This document shows positions 35,287 through 43,115 of a stretch of 64,000 nucleotides of DNA, one piece after another. The DNA comes from DASZQY01 sp035548515 (GTDB lineage: Bacteria; Pseudomonadota; Alphaproteobacteria; Rhizobiales; Kaistiaceae). The number at the start of each line of letters is the position of its first letter. Position 1 is the stretch's first letter. The stretch covers positions 1 through 64,000 of the forward strand of contig DASZSW010000029.1 of NCBI GenBank assembly GCA_035548515.1. The letters run 5' to 3'. The notes beneath the pieces were generated by a model, which had not been told where the DNA came from, did no database searches, and saw only the letters and a list, made by a program, of their open reading frames with translations. The position numbers and the translations under genes are program-made.

Positions 35287-35676
35287 CTATGCGCCCGTCG
35301 TCCAGAGCAGCGCGGCGATGCCGATGTACGTCACGTGGTGGAAGAACTGGTCGGCGCCGATGCCCCACCAGTACTCCCGATCCGACGACTGCCATCCGGT
35401 ACGCGCGATCACCTGCTGCTTCGTCCAGTCGATGTGATAGTGCAGCAGGAACTCACCAACGATGATCCCGAGACCGACGAGGAACGTCGGCGTCATGATC
35501 AGGAAAACCGGGATCGTGAAAATGGCGTGGATGCCCGAATGGATGATGCCGCCCGGGTGGCCGTAGGTGCCCTTGTTCGCCAGTTGGTAGTGAGTCTGCA
35601 GCGGGTAGTCGCAGATGAAATGCTTCACCTGCAGATAAAGCAGCGCGACCAACACGGCCGCCGTCGGGTCTGTCAC
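35287..35676 (-). CDS. DUF3307 integral membrane protein
   Basis: A 129-residue membrane protein with about four hydrophobic segments. It has the His/Asp motifs KHFICDYPLQTH (residues 18-29), HSGIHAIF and LLHYHIDWTKQQ, and a C-terminal DQFFHHVTYIG. This spacing of conserved His and Asp is typical of DUF3307. The pattern looks catalytic or metal-binding, but the function is unknown. GTG at 35676 has GGGAG upstream. A perfect CRP-like site lies 66-81 bp before the start, directly after the adenylate cyclase gene. Confidence 0.85.
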   Translation of the reverse strand: MTDPTAAVLVALLYLQVKHFICDYPLQTHYQLANKGTYGHPGGIIHSGIHAIFTIPVFLIMTPTFLVGLGIIVGEFLLHYHIDWTKQQVIARTGWQSSDREYWWGIGADQFFHHVTYIGIAALLWTTGA

Positions 35677-35741
35677 TTCATGCTCCCAGCCATGCGCCTA
35701 CCCCGCGTCCGGATACGTACCATCCGGCCGAAATCGCGGTA

Positions 35742-35757
35742 TGTGACGGTCGTCACA
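35742..35757. promoter_or_regulatory. CRP (cAMP receptor protein)-type binding site
   Basis: TGTGACGGTCGTCACA is a perfect palindrome and an exact match to the enterobacterial CRP consensus TGTGA-N6-TCACA. It lies in the 116-bp gap between the adenylate cyclase stop and the DUF3307 start, on the promoter side of DUF3307. Two more symmetric sequences (TCAAATTTGA at 35760-35769; CTCAAAT/ATTTGAG arms at 35759-35781) adjoin it. Confidence 0.65.
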
Positions 35758-35792
35758 GCTCAAATTTGACCAGCATTTGAGAGGATACAGGC

Positions 35793-38021
35793 CTACTTTG
35801 AAGTAGCGGTAAACGTGCCGTCCCAGTCCGCCGGCGGCGGGTTTACTCGCCATTCCGCGATACGGTGGCGATACACGTGATAGAGGGCGTCGAGCCCTTT
35901 GATGCCGAAGGCCTCGCATTCCGCGATGGCCGCCTCCGCCCCATCCCAGTTCCGTGACCTGTACGTCTCCAGCATCGGCTGATGGCGCGACTGCAGCGTC
36001 TTGTACTGCTCGACGCTCAGCCCCAGTGCCTCCGCCGCGGTGTAGATGCGCGTCGGCTGGGCGCGGCCCTTCACCCGCATCAGATCGAGCTCGATCGGAC
36101 GCATGTCCGTGATCCGCTCCACCGTCGGCTCGCCGAGCACGATCGGCACGCCATAGACCTTGGACAGGCCCTCGAAGCGGGACGCAACGTTCACGTCGTC
36201 GCCGATCGCCGAATAGTCGAAGCGCTGCGATGAACCGAGGTTGCCGACGCAGCAATCGCCTGAGTTGATGCCGATGCCTATGGCAACGCGCGCATGCGTC
36301 TTGCCGGCCGCCTCCGCCTGTTTGCGCCACTCCTCGTTCAGCGACTCCATGCGCTTGATCATCGCCAGGCCGGAGCGCAGCGCGTGCGTGGCGTGCTCGG
36401 GATCGTCGAGCGGCGCGTTCCAGAACGCCATGATCGCGTCGCCCATGTATTTGTCGATGGTGCCGCGGTTGTCGAGGATGATCTCCGAGAGCGGCGTCAG
36501 AAGATTGTTGATGAATGTGGTGAGCTCGTGCGCCGTCATGCGCTCCGAGATCGATGTGAAGTTGCGCACGTCGCAGAACAGGAGCGTCAGCGGCCGCACC
36601 ACGCCGCCAAGCTCAAGCTTGTTGGGGTTGGCGATGATCTCGTTCACCACCGTGGGCGACACGTAGTAGCCGAACGCACGGCGCACCTCGCCGCGCTGCT
36701 GCTCGACGCGGCGATAGACGTAGATGGTCGCGGTGGTGACAAGAATGAACAGCACCAGCGCGGGATAGGTCGGGTCGAACAGCAGGTTGAGCTTGCTGTA
36801 GGCCGCCCAGCCACCGACGAACAACGCCGCGATGACCGAAAGGCCGAGGCCCGCAGAATAAAGCGCGGCGATACGCGGCATGAGCGTCGCGAGCCCTAGC
36901 CCGAGCAGGATGGTGACGACGACTTCGATGGCCGTGGCGTAGTCATACCGTGTCAGCGAACGCGAATTGGTCGGGTCGAGCATGCGCTCCAGTGTCTGCG
37001 CATGCACCTCGAAGCCGGCGATGGAGGCATCCAGCGGCGTCGCCCGCAGGTCGAGCAGACCCGGCGCGCTGGTGCCGATCACGATGATGCGGCCGGCGAC
37101 CTCGTTGGCGTCGTTGCTGCCGTCCAGCACCTTCCACGCCGGGATGTACGCCGCGAGGTTGGCCGGCCGGAACTTGAGCCAGATCTGGCCATCGCGGTCG
37201 GTCTCGATCTCCTGCGGGCCGACACGGACGTGATTGAGCCCGGTGTTGGCGCCATAGGCCGTAGTGCCGCTGGCGTTTGAGCCTTTGAGCACGTAGGAGC
37301 CGGCGTTGTACGCCACTCGCATGGCCTCGATCGGCATGGTCGGCACGTATTGCTTGCCGATGCGCAGCACCAGCGGCACACGGCGCAAAACCTGGTCGCG
37401 GTCGGGCAGCCAGTTGACCGAGCCGATGCCGGTCGCCGCCGCCTCAAGCTCCGGCAGGTTGCCCGATGAACCGAGGAAATTCGGGATGAACTCGGACGGA
37501 TCGTCGCCGGCTATGGCGAAGCCCGCCTTCTGCGGTGGCGGCGGAGAGGGCGAGTTGTTGAGCGCGGTTGCAAGGATTACGGGCGCCGACTTGATGGCGT
37601 CAGCGAAGACCTGGTCGTGCGTCAGCCGCCCGGCAATCACCGGCTGGAGCACCGAGGCATCCTGCGGCGACATCAGCTTCACCGCCTGCTCCGGCGAAGT
37701 ACGGTCCGGCTCGGTGAAGAAAATATCGAAAGCGATGACCGCCGCACCTTCCGCCGCCAGCTTGTTGACCAGGTCGCCCAGGATAGTGCGCGACCACGGC
37801 CACTGGCCGATCTTGCGGAGGGACTCCTCATTGATATCGACCACCCGCACCGGCAGGTTTGGATCGTAAGAGGCCGGTGCCAGCTGCTGATAGGAATCGA
37901 AGGCCAGCAACCGCAATCCCTGCACGAAGAAGGGATCGGCGAAGCGGATGAAGGTCCCGCCGACAAGGATCCCGACCACAATCAGGATGTAAATCGCGCT
38001 CGACCGGTTGAATCGAAACAT
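35793..38021 (-). CDS. CHASE2-domain adenylate cyclase (class III)
   Basis: A 742-residue protein. There is one N-terminal helix (residues 10-28), then an extracytoplasmic CHASE2 sensor domain (about 30-350), three helices (about 362-435) and a C-terminal class III cyclase domain (about 475-650). Metal-binding Asp484 (LFCDVRNFTS) and Asp528 (DKYMGDAI), base-selecting Lys524, and Asn611/Arg615 (DDVNVASR) are all present, so it should be active. Ser604 replaces the Asp/Thr of the adenine pair, closer to class IIIb. ATG at 38021 has GGGGAGAAGC upstream. Probably makes cAMP in response to an envelope signal. Confidence 0.9.
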   Translation of the reverse strand: MFRFNRSSAIYILIVVGILVGGTFIRFADPFFVQGLRLLAFDSYQQLAPASYDPNLPVRVVDINEESLRKIGQWPWSRTILGDLVNKLAAEGAAVIAFDIFFTEPDRTSPEQAVKLMSPQDASVLQPVIAGRLTHDQVFADAIKSAPVILATALNNSPSPPPPQKAGFAIAGDDPSEFIPNFLGSSGNLPELEAAATGIGSVNWLPDRDQVLRRVPLVLRIGKQYVPTMPIEAMRVAYNAGSYVLKGSNASGTTAYGANTGLNHVRVGPQEIETDRDGQIWLKFRPANLAAYIPAWKVLDGSNDANEVAGRIIVIGTSAPGLLDLRATPLDASIAGFEVHAQTLERMLDPTNSRSLTRYDYATAIEVVVTILLGLGLATLMPRIAALYSAGLGLSVIAALFVGGWAAYSKLNLLFDPTYPALVLFILVTTATIYVYRRVEQQRGEVRRAFGYYVSPTVVNEIIANPNKLELGGVVRPLTLLFCDVRNFTSISERMTAHELTTFINNLLTPLSEIILDNRGTIDKYMGDAIMAFWNAPLDDPEHATHALRSGLAMIKRMESLNEEWRKQAEAAGKTHARVAIGIGINSGDCCVGNLGSSQRFDYSAIGDDVNVASRFEGLSKVYGVPIVLGEPTVERITDMRPIELDLMRVKGRAQPTRIYTAAEALGLSVEQYKTLQSRHQPMLETYRSRNWDGAEAAIAECEAFGIKGLDALYHVYRHRIAEWRVNPPPADWDGTFTATSK

Positions 38022-38125
38022 GCTTCTCCCCGCGCCCCAATATCGCGGGCGAGCGAGGGCGCTTGTCAACAGGAGCGCGCCTTGTAATGTCCCGCCCGAA
38101 ATTGACGGGCGATCCGGGGGAAATG

Positions 38126-39289
38126 ATGAGCAAGGTGTTCGTGATTGCGCAAGGCGGCGGGCCGACCGCGGTCATCAATCAGACTGTGGCCGGGGCCGCG
38201 ATTACGGCCATGCAGCGCTATCCCGGGGCAACCGTGCTGGGCGCCCGCCATGGCGTGCGCGGGTTACGGGATGGGCACTTCGTCGAGCTTTCCGCCCTGT
38301 CGGAGGCCGACCTGCGCCGCATGGCCGCAACGCCCAACGCGGCGCTCGGCTCCACGCGCGACAAGCCCGACGCGGCTTACTGCGATCGCATTTTGCACCA
38401 GTTGCACGCGGTCAAGACCGACGCCTTCATCTACATCGGCGGCAACGACACAGCCGGCACGCTCCAGATCCTGAACACCAGCGGCGGCGACAAGATCGCC
38501 TTCGTCCACGCGCCGAAGACCATCGACAACGACCTGGTCGAGAACGACCACACGCCCGGCTTCATCTCGGCCGCCAACTTCGTCGCGCACGCGTTCCTCT
38601 CGGTCAGCCTCGACTTCCACGCATTGCCCGGCATTTACGTCGGCATCGTCATGGGTCGCCATGCCGGCTTCCTCACCGCCGCTGCGTCGGCATGGAGGCA
38701 GACCGATCGCGATGGCCCGCACCTGATCTACATCCCGGAGATTCCATTCTCGACGCCGCAGTTCATCGAGGACGTGCGCGCCACGCGCGAGAAGCACGGC
38801 TACTGCATCGTCACCATGTCGGAAGGCGTGACCACCGCCGACGGCAAGTCGCTGGTTGAAAGTCTCCTCGGCGATGCGCTGGAGCGGGACTCGCACGGCA
38901 ACGTTCAGCTGTCGACCAACGATCTCGGCATGGCGATGCAGACCGCGCTCGCCGCCGCGTTCCCGAAGGCGCGCGCCCGCGTCGACACCTTCGGCTACCT
39001 GCCCCGCGCCTTCTCCGGCGCCATCAGCCAGACCGACCAGCGCGAGGCATACGAGACCGGCGCCTACGCCGTCGGCGCCGCGGAAAAGGGAAGCTGCTCG
39101 GTCGCGCTCGGCAACGAGCAGGGCTCGGTCGCCATCCGCTCCGTGCCGCTCGCCGCAGTCGCAGGCAAGACGCGCGTGATGCCGCGCAACTTCCTCGATG
39201 ACAGCGGCCACCGGCTTTCCGCGGCCGGGGCGGCGTACATGTCGCGCCTTCTGCCCCCGCCGCCGGATATTTTCCCGCCGTTCGTCTGA
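38126..39289 (+). CDS. 6-phosphofructokinase, probably PPi-dependent
   Basis: A 387-residue PfkA-superfamily enzyme. It has the GGGPTAVIN loop at residues 10-18, GGND at 105-108 and PKTIDND at 130-136. The lysine of PKTIDND is typical of pyrophosphate-dependent enzymes (ATP enzymes have PGTIDND), while the usual GGDD/GGDG is here GGND. It converts fructose 6-phosphate to the 1,6-bisphosphate, reversibly if PPi-dependent. It is divergent from the cyclase gene. Two adjacent ATGs (38123, 38126) follow GGGGG; the second is used. Confidence 0.88.
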   Translation: MSKVFVIAQGGGPTAVINQTVAGAAITAMQRYPGATVLGARHGVRGLRDGHFVELSALSEADLRRMAATPNAALGSTRDKPDAAYCDRILHQLHAVKTDAFIYIGGNDTAGTLQILNTSGGDKIAFVHAPKTIDNDLVENDHTPGFISAANFVAHAFLSVSLDFHALPGIYVGIVMGRHAGFLTAAASAWRQTDRDGPHLIYIPEIPFSTPQFIEDVRATREKHGYCIVTMSEGVTTADGKSLVESLLGDALERDSHGNVQLSTNDLGMAMQTALAAAFPKARARVDTFGYLPRAFSGAISQTDQREAYETGAYAVGAAEKGSCSVALGNEQGSVAIRSVPLAAVAGKTRVMPRNFLDDSGHRLSAAGAAYMSRLLPPPPDIFPPFV

Positions 39290-39410
39290 GGATTTCTCCC
39301 TTCGGCAGAAAAGATTTGCCGGCTGATGCTGCTCGGTCCTAGGCTCCGGTCAATCGGTCCCGGGCGAGGGCGATGCCCGCGGGCTGCGGAAAGTACAGGG
39401 GAGTCCATCC

Positions 39411-41018
39411 ATGAGAATGACGTCGTTTGCTCGGGCGGCGCTTGCCGCCCTTGCCATTTCGGCCACCGCTGCGGCACCGGCCTTTGCCGAGGTCGTGCTT
39501 CATCGCGGCAACGGCAGCGAACCGCAGACACTCGACCAGGCCCACACGTCGATCGACGTCGAGGCGAACATCCTGAAGGACCTCTACGAGGGCCTCACCA
39601 TTTACGACGCCAGCGGGACCATTGTCCCCGGCGTTGCCGAAAGCTGGAAGGTCTCCGATGACGGGCTGACCTACACCTTCAAGATCCGCGACGCCGCCAA
39701 GTGGTCGAATGGCGATCCCGTCACGGCCGACGACTTCGTCTATTCCTTCCGTCGCATCGAAGACCCGAAGGAAGCGGCGGGCTACGCCAATATCCTCTAC
39801 CCGATCAAGAATGCCGAGGCGATCAACACCGCCAAGCCCGAGGCGCCCGTCGCCCTCGATACGCTGGGCGTGAAAGCCGTCGACCCGAAGACGCTGGAGA
39901 TCACCCTCGAGCGCCCGACGCCGTATTTCATCACGCTGATGGCGCACCAGACTGCCCTGCCCTTCCACAAGGCCGAGATTGACAAGCTCGGCGCCGACTT
40001 CGTGAAGCCGGGCAACATGGTCTCCAACGGCGCCTTCAGCCTCGCCGAAAACGTCGCCAACGACCACGTCACGGTGGTCAAGAACCCGAACTACTGGGAC
40101 GCGGCGAACGTGAAGATCGACAAGGTCATCTTCTATCCGACCGACGATCAGGCCGCCGCGGTCCGCCGCTTCGAAGCCGGTGAACTCGACCTCAACTACT
40201 ACTTCCCCACCGACCAGCTGAAGTTCCTGCAGGACAAGTTCGGCAAGGACCAGGTCCATCTGCCGGCCTCGCTCGCGGTCTACTACTATGCCGTGGACGA
40301 ACGTCAGCCGCCATTCGACGACGTCCGCGTTCGCCAGGCGCTGTCCATGGCCATCGACCGCGACTTCCTCAGCCAGTCGATCTTCTCCGGCGGCCAGCTC
40401 CCGCTTTACTCCTTCGTCCCGCCGGGCATCGCCGGCTATACCCCGGCGCCGGCTGACTTCGCGACGCTGTCGCAGCTCGACCGCGAGGACAAGGCGAAAG
40501 AATTGCTGAAGGCTGCAGGCTACGGCGAAGGCGGCAAGCCGCTCAACATCGAGATCCGCTACAACACCAACGACAACCACAAGAAGGTCGCGACCGCCGT
40601 GGCCGACATGTGGAAAGCGCTCGGAGCGACGGTGACCATCACCAACTCCGACACCAAGTCGCACTACGCCTACCTGCAGGAGGGCGGCAAGTTCAACGCC
40701 GCCCGCGCCGGCTGGACCGCGGACTATCCCGATCCGGAAAACTTCCTGGCGCTTTACGTGTCGACCAACACCACCTTTAACTACGGCAAGTACAACAACG
40801 CCAAGTACGACGACCTGATGAAGCAGTCGTATGCGGAACGCGATCCGGCGAAGCGCTACCAGCTTCTCCATGACGCCGAGGCGCTGCTCATGAGCGAACA
40901 GGGTGTCATCCCGCTCATGGTCTACGCTTCACCGTGGCTCGTTTCATCGAAGGTGCATGGCTGGCAGGACAATGCCGCCAACGAGCACCAGAGCCGCTTC
41001 CTGACGCTCGATCAGTAA
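39411..41018 (+). CDS. Peptide ABC transporter substrate-binding protein (OppA type)
   Basis: A 535-residue SBP_bac_5 protein. It has a Sec signal peptide (AALAALAISATAAAPAFA, cleaved before EVVLHRG). The mature part has EPQTLDQAHTSIDVEANILKDLYEGL, TYTFKIRDAAKWSNGDPVTADDFVYSFRR and VRQALSMAIDRDFL, the order typical of OppA/MppA. It is secreted by Sec, unlike the Tat-type relative at 9482. First gene of the rightward Opp operon. Confidence 0.95.
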   Translation: MRMTSFARAALAALAISATAAAPAFAEVVLHRGNGSEPQTLDQAHTSIDVEANILKDLYEGLTIYDASGTIVPGVAESWKVSDDGLTYTFKIRDAAKWSNGDPVTADDFVYSFRRIEDPKEAAGYANILYPIKNAEAINTAKPEAPVALDTLGVKAVDPKTLEITLERPTPYFITLMAHQTALPFHKAEIDKLGADFVKPGNMVSNGAFSLAENVANDHVTVVKNPNYWDAANVKIDKVIFYPTDDQAAAVRRFEAGELDLNYYFPTDQLKFLQDKFGKDQVHLPASLAVYYYAVDERQPPFDDVRVRQALSMAIDRDFLSQSIFSGGQLPLYSFVPPGIAGYTPAPADFATLSQLDREDKAKELLKAAGYGEGGKPLNIEIRYNTNDNHKKVATAVADMWKALGATVTITNSDTKSHYAYLQEGGKFNAARAGWTADYPDPENFLALYVSTNTTFNYGKYNNAKYDDLMKQSYAERDPAKRYQLLHDAEALLMSEQGVIPLMVYASPWLVSSKVHGWQDNAANEHQSRFLTLDQ

Positions 41019-41029
41019 CGTCGCAAGCA

Positions 41030-41054
41030 CGGGGCGCCCCTGAAAGGCGCCCCG
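41030..41054 (+). other. Intercistronic stem-loop after oppA-like gene
   Basis: Perfect 9-bp stem CGGGGCGCC/GGCGCCCCG with loop CCTGAAA, between the binding-protein gene and the first permease gene. It lacks a T-run, so an mRNA-stabilising role is likelier than full termination. Confidence 0.65.
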
Positions 41055-41074
41055 CTGCATTTCAGGGGACGCCG

Positions 41075-41998
41075 TTGCTGCGATTCGTGCTCCGCAGATT
41101 GCTGAGCGCCGTGCCGACGATTTTCATCGTCGTCTCGATCTCCTTCTTCTTGATCCGTTTTGCGCCTGGCGGCCCGTTCAACGTCGAACGCGCACTGCCG
41201 CCGCAGATCATGGACAACCTCAAGCGCGCGTATCACCTCGACGAGCCGCTGATCGTCCAGTACGGCAACTACCTCTGGAACGTCCTCCATCTGAACTTCG
41301 GGCCGAGCTACATTTACCGCGACTTCACCGTCACGCAGCTCATCGGCCAGAGCCTCCCCTACTCGCTGGAGCTTGGCTCCTTTGCCCTGATCCTGGCGGT
41401 TTTCGGCGGCGTAGCGGCCGGCATCGTCGCCGCGCTCCGCCAGAACGGCTGGCTCGACTACACGCTGATGTCGCTTGCCACCGTCGGCCTCACGGTGCCC
41501 AACTTCGTCGTAGGGCCAGTGCTGTCACTGATCTTCGCCGTCGTCCTGCGGTGGGCCTCGGCGGGCGGCTGGGGCAGCGGCAGCATCCGCGACCTTGCGC
41601 TCCCCGTCATCGCGCTCGCCCTGCCGCAACTCGCTATCTTCGCGCGCCTCACCCGCGGCTCCATGATCGAATCGCTCCGCGCCGACCACGTCCGCACCGC
41701 CCGCGCCTACGGTCTGCCTCCGCGCGTCGTGGTCATCGTCCACGCGCTCCGCGGCGCGCTTCTGCCGGTGGTGACGTACCTGGCGCCAAGCGCCGCGGCA
41801 GTGCTCACCGGCTCCGTCGTCATCGAGACGATCTTCTCCATCCCCGGCGTCGGCCGTTACTTCGTGCTCGGCGCCCTCAACCGGGACTACACACTGGTGA
41901 TGGGAACCGTCGTGCTCATCGCGGTGTTCATCATCGTCTTCAACCTGGTCGTGGATTTGCTTTACGCCGTGCTCGACCCGCGGGTGCGCTATGACTGA
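41075..41998 (+). CDS. Oligopeptide ABC transporter permease, OppB type
   Basis: A 307-residue permease that starts with the classic LLRFVLRRLLSAVPTIFIVVSISFF helix. The best start is TTG at 41075, 5 bp after the AGGGGA ribosome-binding site; no ATG gives the expected N terminus. Later blocks include LGSFALILAVFGGVAAGIVAALRQ and the C-terminal ETIFSIPGVGRYFVLGALNRDYTLVMGT. It overlaps the next gene by 8 bp. Confidence 0.93.
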   Translation: MLRFVLRRLLSAVPTIFIVVSISFFLIRFAPGGPFNVERALPPQIMDNLKRAYHLDEPLIVQYGNYLWNVLHLNFGPSYIYRDFTVTQLIGQSLPYSLELGSFALILAVFGGVAAGIVAALRQNGWLDYTLMSLATVGLTVPNFVVGPVLSLIFAVVLRWASAGGWGSGSIRDLALPVIALALPQLAIFARLTRGSMIESLRADHVRTARAYGLPPRVVVIVHALRGALLPVVTYLAPSAAAVLTGSVVIETIFSIPGVGRYFVLGALNRDYTLVMGTVVLIAVFIIVFNLVVDLLYAVLDPRVRYD

Positions 41999-43115
41999 CG
42001 TCGCCGTGCCGGTCTCCCCGCCGCTCGCCGGACGCAGCCTCACGCGGCTTGCCTTCGATCGACTACGGCGCAATCGCGCGGCGATCACCAGCATCGTCGT
42101 GCTGCTCGCAATCTCGGCCTTCTACGTCTTTGGGCCATATTTCACGCCGCACGCCTACGATCAGGTGTTCGAGTCGTACGTGCGCACCCCGCCAAGCCTC
42201 GAGCCGTTTCCTCGCGCAGACACGCTGCAGCAGGTGATGACAGCGGCCGCCCAGCAAGCACGCGTCACGCTGTCCGCCTTCAGCGTCGAGGGCCAGACTT
42301 TCCACGCAACGTTCACTTCGCCGAAGCCCATCGACCCGCGCGTCACCCGCTATGTCGACCGTACCGACGAGTTCGACGCCACCACCGTGGCCGCCACGCG
42401 CGACGATGGGCTGACCGTGGACATAACCGGTAGTGTCCACCGGGAATATTTCCTGATGGGCACCGACGGCAACGGGCGCGATCTCCTGTCGCGCATCCTG
42501 ATCGGCGGGCGCATTTCGCTGACCGTCGGCATCCTCGCGACCTTCGTCAGCCTCGTCATCGGCGTCACCTACGGCGCCATTTCCGGTTTCGCGGGCGGTC
42601 GCGTCGACAACATCATGATGCGACTGGTCGAGATACTCTATTCGCTGCCCTTCATCTTCCTCGTCATCGTTCTGGTCGTCTTCTTCGGCCGCAACTTCAT
42701 CCTCATCTTCGTCGCCATCGGCGCTATCGAGTGGCTCGACATGGCACGCATCGTGCGCGGCCAGACGCTGTCGCTGAAGCGGCGCGAGTTCGTCGCCGCG
42801 GCCGAGGCAATGGGCCTCGACGACTGGGCGCAGATCCGCCGCCACATCATCCCCAACACGGTCGGACCGGTGATAGTCTTCGTCACGATCCTCGTGCCGC
42901 GCGTCATCCTGCTCGAAAGTTTCCTCTCCTTCCTCGGCCTCGGCGTGCAGGAGCCGCTGACCAGTCTCGGCGCGCTCATCGCGGAAGGCGCAGCGAACAT
43001 CCAGGCCGCGCCGTGGCTGCTGATCTTCCCGTCCATTTTCTTCGTCGCAACGCTGTCCGCGCTGAATTTCCTCGGCGACGGATTGCGCGACGCCTTCGAT
43101 CCCCGTGACCGATGA
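41991..43115 (+). CDS. Oligopeptide ABC transporter permease, OppC type, with long periplasmic insertion
   Basis: A 374-residue permease. The first helix (residues 30-50) is followed by about 100 extra periplasmic residues (52-152) before the standard LMGTDGNGRDLLSR motif. The core domain has five helices and the ESFLSFLGLGVQEPLTSLG ending. OppC proteins are usually nearer 300 residues. The gene overlaps both neighbours, 8 bp upstream and 11 bp downstream, showing tight translational coupling. Confidence 0.93.
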   Translation: MTDVAVPVSPPLAGRSLTRLAFDRLRRNRAAITSIVVLLAISAFYVFGPYFTPHAYDQVFESYVRTPPSLEPFPRADTLQQVMTAAAQQARVTLSAFSVEGQTFHATFTSPKPIDPRVTRYVDRTDEFDATTVAATRDDGLTVDITGSVHREYFLMGTDGNGRDLLSRILIGGRISLTVGILATFVSLVIGVTYGAISGFAGGRVDNIMMRLVEILYSLPFIFLVIVLVVFFGRNFILIFVAIGAIEWLDMARIVRGQTLSLKRREFVAAAEAMGLDDWAQIRRHIIPNTVGPVIVFVTILVPRVILLESFLSFLGLGVQEPLTSLGALIAEGAANIQAAPWLLIFPSIFFVATLSALNFLGDGLRDAFDPRDR

